The notes beneath the pieces were generated by a model. The model searched no databases. It saw nothing but the letters and a program-made list of their open reading frames with translations, and was not told the DNA's origin. Positions 22,411 to 33,953 of a stretch of DNA of 64,000 nt are shown piece by piece. Numbering within the stretch: the stretch's first letter is position 1; each line of letters begins with the position of its first letter. The stretch is from Struthio camelus (Eukaryota; Chordata; Aves; Struthioniformes; Struthionidae), in assembly GCF_040807025.1 (NCBI RefSeq), contig NC_090968.1, positions 496,001-560,000 of the forward strand. Reading direction: 5' to 3'. The position numbers and the translations under genes were made by a program.

Positions 22411-22757
22411 CGAGTCCACAACGTCTGCTCGATTCACACGCCGTCTCCAGGCTCGGACGCCTTTGCCTGCTCAACACCCTGGGACAAGACAACCCCGGGC
22501 CTTGGAAAGTACACCGAGTACACCAAAGGAAGGAAACCCTGAACCCCCTCCCCCCCCCCAACAACCACCTCAAATCACCCCCTGCCCACAAAGGCCACCA
22601 TGTGAAAAGACTCTGGGGCTCCAAGGGCCTCTCTCTGCGTGCGCACAAAGCACACTCGACCACACCAAAGTGGTCTCCGAGGACGTCTTATTCAGCGGGC
22701 ACCCAGCAGGCTCCACGAGGCCGAGACCTACGGAGACGCGGGGCTGGGCAACGGCTG

Positions 22758-25200
22758 TCAGGAAGGCAGCAGCCCCTCACTCCACAGGCTCAGGGTCTCT
22801 CCCAGCACGTACACCAGGTGAGCATAGCTCTGCTCGGGTAGCAGCCACAGCAGCAGCCGGTAGAGGAACTCCTGGTCATACTGGGAAGCGTAGAGCACCA
22901 CGGCGCCCAGCACGAAGCCGACGACCAGCTCCAGGCAGATGAAGAGCGTGCAGAGTCTCCTGGGGCACAGCGCAGGCATGGGAGAGGGCGCAGGGCAGGT
23001 GCATCCCAACCCTCTCCTGCCCTGCACCCACCGCTGGGCCACGCGGGCCCCTTCAGCCAGCCCCACCGTCTGCACCCCCACCCCCCAACACGCACTGCTC
23101 GTCGCTCCCTGGTGGAGGGTTGCAGAAGAGCCGCCAGGAGCCCAGAAAGAAGAAAGCTTGGCGCAAGGAATGCGCTGCCGGGGCGTGATTCCCAGCTGCA
23201 AAGCCCACAGCCAGTGAGCAGGACCCGCCAGGCCGCAGCCCGCTCGCTGCACAGCAGCCCACACGTGAGCCGCAGGGCATCAGGGACCCCAGGGGCAACT
23301 CACTGCAGCCACGTAGCCATGCCGCATCTCTTTGCCAGCTCCTGCCTCTCCTGCAGGCCAACACAGAGCGGGGACACTTGTGGGACCCACACGGGGCTGC
23401 ATGGTGCCCCTCTCCCCAGCAAGACCCTGCCAGCTCCTGCAGGCTTTGGCGCTGCCTCTCCCCCTTACCAGCTTCGCTTCCAGCAGCTCCGGCAGCACAG
23501 ACCCCTCCACCTCGGGCTCCTGCTCCATCTGCTGCTTGCTGCAGGCAACAGAGCTTGCTTGGGCGAGCGCTGACCTCCATGGCCGCTGGGGCTGCCCGTC
23601 GCAACATACTGCTGCCCAACAGCAGCCATCGGGGTCTCCTGTCCCGCCACATGCTGCACAGAGCCCCTGCATCCCCTCCCCGAGGCCAGCACTGGCGTCC
23701 TCTGGCCCTCCAGCTGCAGCACAGAGCTGCTGCATGCGCCTGTGGGGAGAGGTGTCCCCGGTGCCCACTCACTAGGCATTTTCCAGCTCCAGCTCCTCCA
23801 CTTCCTCTCGAAGTGGCCTCAGTTCAGCCCGCAGCACCTGGCAGACAGAAGGGGCCCGGTCCACGTGCCTGCTGCAGCCTCCTCCAAAGCCCCCGGCCAG
23901 TGGGCGCCCACCACCCTCTGCCCTCGCCCCTTTGGCACTACCTTTGCCCGCTTCTCCTGCTCACGCAGCTGCTGCTTCAGCTGGGCCGAGCGCTGCTGCT
24001 CCTGCAACTCACAGGGCACACAATGCAATGCCACCAGTGGAGCTGGCAGCTGGGCAGCCCCCTCCGCCTCCAGCCCCAGGGCTCGGCCCCCTCGCAACTG
24101 CCCCGCCCCAGGGCCCCGGGAGGGCTGGCCACAGACAAGGCCAGCCAAAGGGGAGTCACGGCCCCTGGGGCTAGTGCCCTCCCCAGGCCCACTGCTGGCC
24201 AAGGCTGAGGGGTGCACCGATGCCAGCACTGGCACCCCACCAGCACTGGCACCCCACTGCTGCCAGCGCAGCTCTCCCTCTCCCCTGTACCTCGTCGAGC
24301 TCCTGCAGCCTCATGCGCCTCTCCTCCTTGGCTGCCTGCAAGCGCTCCTGCGGCAGAGGAGAGGAAGAGGAGCACTCAGCAGGGCACGGGCTCTCTCCTG
24401 TGAGATCTGCTCCTGGCAGCGGGTCCCAGGCCCTCCGCCCTCCCGGCTGCCCTCGGCCCCCAGCTCCCACTCTGCCACTGTCCCTCGCACGCGCCTCCCC
24501 TCTGTACCCAGCTCTGCAGGCACCAGCGGGCAGCCAGAGGCCCCTGGCTCCGCTCACCTCCAGCTGGGGCAGCAGCTCCTCCATCACCTGCAGCTCCTGC
24601 TGGCTGCTGCAGCACCGCTGCCTGAGGGCACAGCTCTCCCGCGCCAGCTCCTGGGCAGCAGCCTGCAGCTCCTGCTTCTCCTCCTGCTGCATGGGGAAGG
24701 GGGCAGAGCAGGGCTTCAGAGCCAAGCAGAGGGGGCACAGAGCAGGCCTTCAGCGGGGGCACCACCAGCCCCGCGCACCAAGGCCACTCCACGCCTACCA
24801 GGCACCGCAGCAGCTCCTTGCAATGGCCCCTCTCCTCCTTGCTTTCATTCAGCTGCTCCAGCAGCCTGCTGTGCTCGGCCAGCAGCCCTTCCAGCTCCTC
24901 CGCCCCTCTCCTGCGCCTCTGCTGCCTGCAGCAACGGGGTGCCATCACACCACACGCACCAGCACAGGCCCTCCCACCTGCCTGCCCTTCCTCCGCCAAC
25001 CTCCGCACACCTCCCCAGCCTCCTGCATTCCCGCGCCCAGCCACGTCGCGATCACCCCACCTGGCCACCTGCTTGGTCAGGCGGGCGTTTGTGCCCTGCA
25101 GCGCCTCATAGTCCTTCTCCAGCGCCTCCAGGAGATTCAGCAGCTCCTGCTTCTGCGCCTGTACCCGCTGCAGGGCCAGCTTCACATCCGCCACCTCCAT
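22758..25200 (-). CDS. Coiled-coil protein with C-terminal membrane segment, TMCO5-like (copy 2)
   Basis: Exons lie 20,353 bp to the right of copy 1: 25061-25200, 24799-24925, 24558-24686, 24291-24347, 23942-24007, 23773-23837, 23469-23538, 23304-23350, 23096-23195 and 22758-22959. Splice signals are unchanged. Amino-acid differences are few, for example Asn to Ser in exon 3 and Met to Thr at the start of the membrane exon. The exon 8/exon 9 phase problem of copy 1 is present here as well, so it predates the duplication. The membrane segment and stop codon are intact. Confidence 0.55.
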
Positions 25201-27447
25201 GGCTTGGGCTGTGCGCTGGGAGGCAGCACGGTGTGAGGGGGCTACAGCCCGTGTGCTCGGGCACACAGGGACGCTCACGTGGTCACTACCCTTCCCGGCA
25301 TATACACACATAAACACTCGCGCACACTTACAGACCCATATTGCGTGTGCTCCAAACGATGTCCTCGTGCACAGCTGGAAGCAGCCACCCTGCTCCCCCA
25401 CAGTCCACGTGTGCCAGGCACACATGTACAGCCCTGGCCCACGGGCAGGCACACTCGGGCTGTGGCGCTGGCAGTTCCCCGAGTCCCACCGCCCCCACCG
25501 CCCGGCCCGACCCGGTCCAGCCCGTGCTGGACGTCCCCCACGCAGCTCACCTCCACTCTGCAAGCACGCCCCGTGGGAGCCCAGCCGCCTCTGCCAGGCA
25601 GGGCACGAGGAGGCACAGGCAGCGGTGCCTCTGGCGAGCGGTACCAAGGTCTGCTGCCAGCCCCAGAGCACGAGCCCAGCACCAGCCCCAAAAGCCTTGC
25701 TCGACCCCCCGCGCCTCACACCCGAGCTTGGCACGAGTCTGACCACCAGGCAGCTGGGCGAGACTCTGCAGCCGCCCGAGGCAATGCAGCAGCGCTGCGC
25801 TGTCACAAGAGGTTGGGGCCGTCACAAAGGGCCGTCACAAAGGGCCCCCGAGAGCGCTGGCCAGGGGTGGCCAGTGCCCCCCGGCAGGCACCCGCCTCTT
25901 GTGCTCCCCCAGCCTCCTCCCCGGGCACGGAGGCCTAAAGCCCAGGGCTGGAGATGGGAGGAGAAAGCCCTGGGGAAGCCCTTCATCCCCACAGCCTCTG
26001 CTGCAAGATGCCAGCTGGCCTGGCCCAAAAGGGCTCTGCGCTAGAGCCCAACCACTGGGGACCCTGTGGCAGCAGGGGCAGACAGGCAGACGCCTTTCCC
26101 AATGCATGGCAGACTCATTTCCCGCCATGGGGATGGTGGCCTTGCTTGGCCCACAGCTCCCAAGCCGTTCCTCTGAAACAGAGGCCAGCCTCCAGTCCCC
26201 TTTGCACGGAGAGCAAGCCAGCTTTCTGTGCAACAGTTGTGGCCAATCACTCCCTGTGTCCTCTGAGCCGGCCTGCCTTGTTGGGGTCTAGCAGTCAGTG
26301 GCACAGGGCGCCGGCAGGAGCCAGCAGGGCAGCAGGGACAGGCGTCGCACCTGGAGCCCACACGTTGCCCAGAGCACAGCCCGGTAGGGGCATGCTTAGA
26401 CTCATGTCATGGCTCTTCACTAATGGGCGGGTATCAGATCTACTGGCAGAATGATGAACACTAACAGAAGCGCAGATCTACTAGCAGAATTGCTAACAAG
26501 GCCATCTCAAGTACAAGGAGATCCCATAGGGGCCCCTGCACTGTGTGCTTCCCAGGGAGATAGCTTGGAGTGGGCCATAGCTGATGCATCGCATGGCGGG
26601 TATGCTGCCTATCTCTCACATCTTGCATGCAGATCAGAGACACTGCAGGTTCAGTTCTCGGACGTGCTCCCCAACCAACAGCATACCGAGAAAGAGCACG
26701 CCAACACCCACTCCCCCTATCAGCTAGCTGAGAGAGAGGAGCTTCCCGCTGATGCCAGCTACCCACAGCTATTGTCTCGCGGGAAGCTCAGGGGCTGTGC
26801 TCCAGCGGGCAGACCCCTCACGCGCTATAATCACCCTTTTCGCAGTGTTGTCCTGGAGCGATCAGTCCAGCCTTGCTGATCCGCTGCGCTTTGGGCCTGG
26901 GAATCTGCGGGGGACAGATCACTAAGCCTCAGGGAGACAAGCTGTGCCTGTGCTGTTTGGCAGCCACCCTTAGTTTTCATGCTTAACGCCCGAGCTCTCC
27001 TTCCTCCTAGCCGTAAGCTTATTGAAGCCAGCCTGGACACCAGTTTGTCCACAGCACAGGCTCAGGTGACAGGTATTTTTTTGCAGTAAGCGGTCATTCC
27101 TGCGAGAGCCTACTGTGACTGACCAACAACGCCTACAATGGGAGAAGGCTCAGAGGGCAAGGTGCCCCATGAATCGCAAGGACAGTGTAGGATGCAGCTC
27201 ACTAACCGCAGCTGTTGCACACAGACCTGACCAGCGTTGTGACGCTGAGCGTGTCTGAGACTGGAAATGGCAACCACATTGGTATTGTGATTGGTATTGT
27301 GCTTGAACTGTCTAGCTAGATGTTGTTCAGTGTATACACTTGTACTGTGATACACTTGAATTGTGCTCTCAGGGCATTGCTGAATCATTGTGCTAAATCA
27401 ACACCCCCTGTAACATCAGATTCCCTCAAAAGAAACTTTTGAGGCCT

Positions 27448-27645
27448 GTGAGGGTGACGGAGCACTGGCAGAGGTTGCCCGGAGAGCTTGTGGAGTCTCC
27501 TTCGCTGGAGATTTTCAAAACCGGCCTGGACGCGGTCCTGGGCAACATGCTCTAGAGGACCCGGCTTGAGCAGGGGGGTTGGACTAGATGATCTCCAGAG
27601 GTCCCTTCCAGGCTTGCCATTGCGTGCTTCTGTGTGATTCTGTGA
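27448..27645 (+). mobile_element. CR1 LINE 3' end fragment (copy 2)
   Basis: Same insertion as 7095-7293, with one G deleted near 27617. It was duplicated with the unit. Confidence 0.9.
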
Positions 27646-30500
27646 ACCTGACAGCCACTGCAGGCAAGGCTGACACTGATTATCACACGGCCAGCTGATG
27701 CTCTGGCAGGGTTTGGGTCTCATAGTTGCTCTATCAGAGCAAGCAGGCGCTTGCACGCGTCTTGGCCCACCGCTGTCCCTTCAGAAGTTCAAAGGTGTTG
27801 GTGTGTGCAGGGCGGATTCCCCTCCTCCCTCCCTCCCTCCCTCCACCTCCACTGATTACAGTGGGAGCTTAGACAAGGAGCTGGCATGCAGACAGCCATT
27901 TTGTGCTCACCAAAACTGGGGACAGGGGAATCCCCCCTCCTGAGAGTGTGTGGAGTGCACGGGATGGAACGGAATCCCGCTTCATGCCAGGGCCTTCTCA
28001 ATGTATTGTTTACCTCCTCTAAATCAGTCCCTGAAGCATGAGGAAAGTAACTCCCTTCTTGGCCCTGTCTAGGAGTCCTGTCTTCTCATGAGATGGGAAT
28101 AGGGCCTTCTAGCGGGACATTTCCGGCTGTAAGGGTGAGGCGGGGGCAAGGCCTGGACTCCTGGCAGGGACAGATACACTGTTTCTATCACTGTGTCAGA
28201 GCGGGCTTCTCTGTAATAAATGGGGATTTCCTCAGTGCAGTGCTTGAAGGTTGGGCTCTTCTTCCAAAGGTGGAGTCAACAATGCGCTCAAGGGCTTTCA
28301 GCCTGAAGGGGCCTGTTGCTTTTTGGGGGTTCTCCATGGGCTCGAGGCGATGAGCCCATGGGATGATGTGTTAGGGAAGGAGGGCTGGATTCAGCTCTCG
28401 CTTGTGGGTAGCCAGTGCTCCTGGAGGTGGTGAATGGTCAAGTGGTATCTCCCAAACGACAGGGCAGAGACTGATTCCCATCCTTCTCCAAGGGAGTATG
28501 GAGCCACCAGGAGAGCACAGGGCATCTCCAAGGGCACCACGTGCCTCGGGGTGGGCAGTGAATGGAGCTTCACAAAATCAGGTGGAGTCATCCAAAGGTA
28601 AAGGCCTAAACCAATGAATGTGCAGGCCAGTGAGAGCCCTACAGTCCCACGAGAGGCAGTGGGGACCCCGGAGGCCCAGGGAAAGGAGCCTGGAGAGCGG
28701 TTCACGTCACCTTCAATGAAAAGCCATGGGCTTGATCTAGGGCCACACCTGAACACAGCCTGAGCTGTTTGAAGTGCCCTGCGATTGCTCAGAGCATCGT
28801 CCATGGCCACCTACCCTTTGGTAGGGGGTTGTCTGTCCCGCGGGGTCTGCTTCCCACCCTGACCACCACGGCCAGGGCGGAGTCACCCTGTGGCCCCAGG
28901 GCACCACGGTCCGCTCCCACTGCAGAGCAGCACCCCCAGCTCGGGTCGCTACACAGGGGAAGGCTCCAGGAATGGCCGGGCAGGCCAGCGCCGATGCACT
29001 CACCTGGGGAAAGGCTCTTTGGGCAGCAGGAACGTCCCTGGAGAGCAGCAAAGCAACAACCGTGTGCTTGCAAGGAGGAATAAGCGAGCGAGAAGTCTGT
29101 TTCTCTGTGTGTCAGCTAAGGGCAGGCTGGTGTGTCCTGGGGGCAGCAGGAGCTGCCTGAGGAGCCGCAGGGCAGGGACTCTGGCGCTGTCCTGGAGGGA
29201 GGCGCTGGCACGAGGGAGCTGCAGGCCGTCTGGGGGCAGGGAATCTCCTTGACACAAGAACAAGGGGCACAGAGTGTCACTGTCCTCTGCTTCCTTGTGC
29301 CACTGGGGCCAGGGACAGTTTGGAAGCTGATGAGGCAGCTGACACCCTGCCCCTACCCACCCCTTCCCCCGTGCTGCTGTGCTTTCAAGGGGGCTTGGGC
29401 TGTGGTGTGAGTGCTACTGTGCCGCAGAAACACGGGCCTCGACCCCTCGCTGCAGCCCCCACTGCCCTCCTGCCCCTGCCCTGCCGCCCTGCCGTCCTCC
29501 CCACGCTGCCCTGCCTCCTGACTCCTCTCCCCACACCGCAGGGCCCGGCAGTGCAGCAGGCGCAGGCACAGCCCCGCAGCTGCTGCCTGGTCCCCGGCCC
29601 TCCCCGCCTCCCTCCACACCAGGGCTCCAGCCCCAGCCAGACAGCAGGTCCGGCCTCTCCCCCCAGCTCCTGGCCTGGCTCCTCCCGCACTCCCACCCCC
29701 TGGCAGGGAGCTGGAGCTGCCCTGGTCCCGGGCAACTGGCCAGCACCAGGGCTGGCATAGGGCCCGGGTGGACAGGCAGTGCGGGGGGGCAGTGGGGCAG
29801 GGCGAGCAGCCTCCCTCAGGGCCCCACGGCTGGGCCAGGAGGGATGAGGCCATGCGGCCAGCTGGGCTCCAGCTGCTGCTTTGATGTCAGCTCCATGGAG
29901 GGACCGTTGGGGTTTGCTCCCTTTGCAGGGGAATGGCTGGAGGCGGAGACCTTGCCGGGGCCTGGCCCAGACCGGGGCAGTGCGCTACTGATCAAATTGA
30001 AGGACGCAGCCCCCTTTTCCTCCACCAAAATGATCCACAGACTATTAGGGCACGTGCGTTTAATCCACAGTACTCCTTATGGGACCGAAGGCAAAAGAAA
30101 TGTGCTGTCCGTTCTTCTAGGTGAAAAAACGACGTTGGTTTGTGTCGCCATCTTTGCCCTTCTAGCTTCCAGGACTGTTAAAACAGCAGTGAATTTTGTG
30201 GTGGGAACAAAATTGAGAAAGGGTTTGTTGAAACGGCTTAAGAGAAAACCTGAAACAATTTCTGATTTTGTTACCTATAGGCCACAAAGATTATGTTACT
30301 CTTTTGCTATTCCCGAGGGGAAGGCATTTACAGCCACAGCTGAAAAGTGAGCTTAGGTTGTCCCAGTTGGGTCAGTCATTTTTCTCAACTGCTATTGTTT
30401 CTCTGTCTCTACTGCTGGGAGGCAACTCTCTGGACCGACTGAACTCAGTTATGCCTCTAGGATCTTTGGCTTGGGCCGGCATGAGGTGCTGCCATGCTGT

Positions 30501-30653
30501 GGTGGCAGAAAGAAATGCTAGAGAGGCTGTGGAGTCTCCCTCACTGGAGGTATTCAAAACCCAACAGGGCCCGGCCCTGAGCAACCTGCTCTAGCTGACC
30601 CTGACCATCTCCAGAGGTCCCTTCCACCCTCCGCCATTCCGTGGTTCCGTGAC
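30501..30653 (+). mobile_element. CR1 LINE 3' end fragment, second insertion (copy 2)
   Basis: Same insertion as 10150-10302, duplicated with the unit. Confidence 0.85.
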
Positions 30654-32288
30654 CCTGCAGTTGTTGATATTCAACTCTCAGAACAAGCCTGAGTTCTACC
30701 GGACGGAGGTGACGCCGCACTGCAAGCTCAAAAGCTTCCTGGTCTTGGGAGGTGCACAGACAGTGTATTCAGAGTGAGCAAGCAGGTAGATCTTCCTTTA
30801 AAAAGCAGAACCACTCAGAATTCACTGAGCTCAAGGGGAGGTCCTTGCCACCTCCCTCTGGTCTGCAGGAAACACATCTGGCTGCCCTTAGACAGTTCTC
30901 GGCCGTCCTGGATATCCCACCTCAGCTATTCATGCCTCAGCTAGGCATTACCTCCCCCCACTCCCCAGGAGCCCTCTCCTCCAGGCTTCTCCTCCTTCTT
31001 CCTAAGTGCTGGCTAATTCCACAGATTCATGCCTTGCTTCTGCCTCCCTTTATGGTACCTACGATGACTTCTCTGAAGTTCTGGGGCCGCCTTTATACAG
31101 TCGCAGTTACCAAGCCACGTGCAGGATTTTCCCCTAACTGCAGCCTGTTCCCTTTACAGCCACATACAGTCGTGTGCTCTACAGGCCCTCAAGCTGACAG
31201 CGCGCCAGAGAGAGCGCACCTGAACCCTTGGAGGAGGTGAGGCACGTTTGGCTCCCCCACCCGCACGGCCCCCAGCAGAGGAGCCCATGGAGGTAGGTGC
31301 CACCCACCCTCGCCCCTCACCCCACGAGCGGCAACACAGGCAGAGGGAAGGGGCTTGCTCTTCTTGCGCTGAGAGGGGCCATCGCACTGCCGCCAACGCC
31401 AAAAGGTTCGTCACCTCTCCACCAATCCTTTGAAAAGGGTGAGGGTCAGAGCTGCCAGGGGCAGGGCAGGGCTTGTGGACTTCTGCTGCAATTTGGCTGG
31501 GCGGCAGGGCACATACTCCTGCTGGGCTCACTTGGCTGACAGGCATGCTGTGCATCTGTGGCCAGTGCCGTGTGTGTAGCAAGAGGCTGCAGGGGTCTCC
31601 AGGAGTGCTGAGAGACCTCGTTGCCTCTTCCTCGGAGTGCACTTGCAGCTGTGGTGAGCTGCACTTGGAACTATGCTGCAGGCTGGGCTGTGCAAGGAAG
31701 CAGAGGTGGTCAGTGGGGTTTTGGGAAGTGCTGAGTCCCAAGCAGCAAGGGCATGCTTTTGAAGAGGGCAAGGAGAAAGGGCAGGGTGCCCAAGAATGGC
31801 AAGGATGCCCACGTTCCCCGGGGGCAGCATGTTGGTTCCTGAGCTTTCTGGCAGCTCCCAGTTCGTAAAGGAAGAGTTGCTCTGAGAACTGTCTGAATGC
31901 ATGCTCCCCCAGCCTCCTGTGCTCTGCTGATGCGGCTGGTACTGGTGCAAAGAGGGACCTCTTCCTTTCCGGAGGAAGGAGGGAGGCAGATGTCGGCAAT
32001 TCCTAGGCAGTTCCTGAGCCAGGACATTTTTCAATGTCTTTCCTTCCTCTCTTGCTGAGTTAGGAGGAGACTGACCCATGACACCTCCCTGTCATGGGAG
32101 GGCACCGAGGCCTTCCTGGGTGATAGGCACCAGTGCCTGTGTTCTTTCTTCTCATCCTGAAAGCAGCCTCGTGTGGGTTTCTGTGCCAATGGCTCTTCTG
32201 CACCGCTGCCTGCACCATAGTCCGCCCTCCACACTGCCCTCCGCAGTCTTCCCAGGAAGGGCAATGATCTCGGCCTCTCTTTCTGCAG

Positions 32289-33953
32289 CGGAGTGCAGCA
32301 TCAGCAGCTGAGGCACCTGCAACGGATGGCAGCTCCTTACCCTCAGCTCCCCCCAGCCCTCTGCAGCAGACAACACCAAGACCTGCAGCTCCAGACGCTA
32401 CGTGTCCCATCTGCCTGGACACCTTGGACAACGTGGCCTACATAAAACCTTGCTTCCATAAGTTTTGCTTTAGTTGTGTGTTCCGGTGGTCGAAAACAAA
32501 GGCCGAATGCCCGCTGTGCAAGCAGGCTTTCCGATCAATTCTGCACACAGTGGTGGCAGAAGATGACTACCAGGAGCATGTCATCAGGCCCCCCGAAGAT
32601 GGTTCTGTTGCCAGCCATCAGCAACGGAGAGCTCCTCACCGCCCTGCCATCCGGAGGCGCCGTCACCCTGCAGCTCACCCGCAGCAGCCTTCCCCTTCTC
32701 CTCAGATGCGACCCTCTCCGCAGAACAGCAGCAGGCTGGAGGGGACCCGGAGGCACACCAGGCAGAGGCAGAGAGAGGGAGGGCTGCTGGAGCCACGCCA
32801 GAGGCTGTCCCCACAGAGGCAGGCCAGGGCTGACAGGAGACCTCAGGGGCATGCGGCAGCGACGGAGGAGGAGACGCTGAACTTCCGCCGCTCTCTGTAC
32901 CGCACAGGGATGCGCGTGCAAAGGGCTCCCGATGGCGGCCACCCCCAGGACATCTCGGCAGACTTCTGCCGCAGCCCGGCCAGCATTCAGAGACTGCTGC
33001 CCTGGCTGCAGCGGGAACTGAGAGTCCACCAGACATTGCTAACTGTCACGGAGCTCATTGTCCTGACAAACCTGAGGAGGTACGACCTGGACAGTCAGGC
33101 CTTTGCTGAGGACTTAGAGCTGCTTCTGCTGAGTCGCACCGAGCAGTTCCTCCACGAGCTCATCAGCTTTGCCCGCTGCTCGTGCAGCATGGAGACCTAC
33201 GACCAGCAGGCCATGTATGGCTACCGTGCTCCCAGCCGGCACGAAGGAAGCCCCTCAGCCTCATTGAGCCTGGCAGCTGCTGCAGGGACGGCCCGGACTC
33301 CTGTGCCAGCCCAGAGCCCATCCCGAGCTAGTAGCCCTGGGCTCACGGAGCTTCCTGGCCCCTCGTACGCCATCCCCCACGAGCTTGCCGCAGCCACACA
33401 GTCTGCCCAGCAGCCGCGGCGAAGCTCTGATGATGGGGCAGCTCGAGCAGGAGGAGAAGCCTGGAGAGAGTTGCTGGCTCCTGCCGACCCCCAGGACAGT
33501 GACTCCTCGTCAGACAGTTGTGTCCTTGTAGGGTCCTGGAAGCCCTGGGCAGAGGGAAGCCCTGAATGCATTGTGCTCTCCTCAGACTCAGAGCACTCAG
33601 CCGCGGCAGAGGAAAAGGAAGCTGGGCAGAATGAGCAGCCGCTCCATGGGTCCAGCCGGAGCTGCAGCAAAGCCAGCGGGAGCTGCTTGCCCAGCTCCGC
33701 CATGCCGAAGGAAACTGGCTGGAGCTGCCGCGGCTGCTGCCCCACTGCCCCCAGGGAGGAGACAGAGCCCCGGCAGGGGCAGGTGGAGGATGTGGCTGGT
33801 TGCTCTGTGCAGGGCTGCAGCCAGATCCCCTTTGCTCCTGGCAGCGGCAGGCAATGCTCACCCGGGAGTCCCCGGCTGCCCAGAAAGAGGAGGGCAGGCA
33901 GCCCCGAGGCCTGTACCCAGCCCAGCAAGAGGCAGGCATGGCCTCAGCGTTAG
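32289..33953 (+). CDS. TOPORS-like: TOPORS-like RING E3 ligase, main coding exon (copy 2)
   Basis: The protein is identical to copy 1 over the 554-residue exon. It includes all eight RING ligands, the SUMO-interaction motif, and the same two in-frame deletions in the core region (one Phe and the VLFG stretch). The acceptor at 32288 and the upstream ATGGAG-donor candidate at 31287 are unchanged. Both copies could be expressed from equivalent flanks. The sequence gives no sign of a disabled copy. Confidence 0.88.
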   Translation, partial: RSAASAAEAPATDGSSLPSAPPSPLQQTTPRPAAPDATCPICLDTLDNVAYIKPCFHKFCFSCVFRWSKTKAECPLCKQAFRSILHTVVAEDDYQEHVIRPPEDGSVASHQQRRAPHRPAIRRRRHPAAHPQQPSPSPQMRPSPQNSSRLEGTRRHTRQRQREGGLLEPRQRLSPQRQARADRRPQGHAAATEEETLNFRRSLYRTGMRVQRAPDGGHPQDISADFCRSPASIQRLLPWLQRELRVHQTLLTVTELIVLTNLRRYDLDSQAFAEDLELLLLSRTEQFLHELISFARCSCSMETYDQQAMYGYRAPSRHEGSPSASLSLAAAAGTARTPVPAQSPSRASSPGLTELPGPSYAIPHELAAATQSAQQPRRSSDDGAARAGGEAWRELLAPADPQDSDSSSDSCVLVGSWKPWAEGSPECIVLSSDSEHSAAAEEKEAGQNEQPLHGSSRSCSKASGSCLPSSAMPKETGWSCRGCCPTAPREETEPRQGQVEDVAGCSVQGCSQIPFAPGSGRQCSPGSPRLPRKRRAGSPEACTQPSKRQAWPQR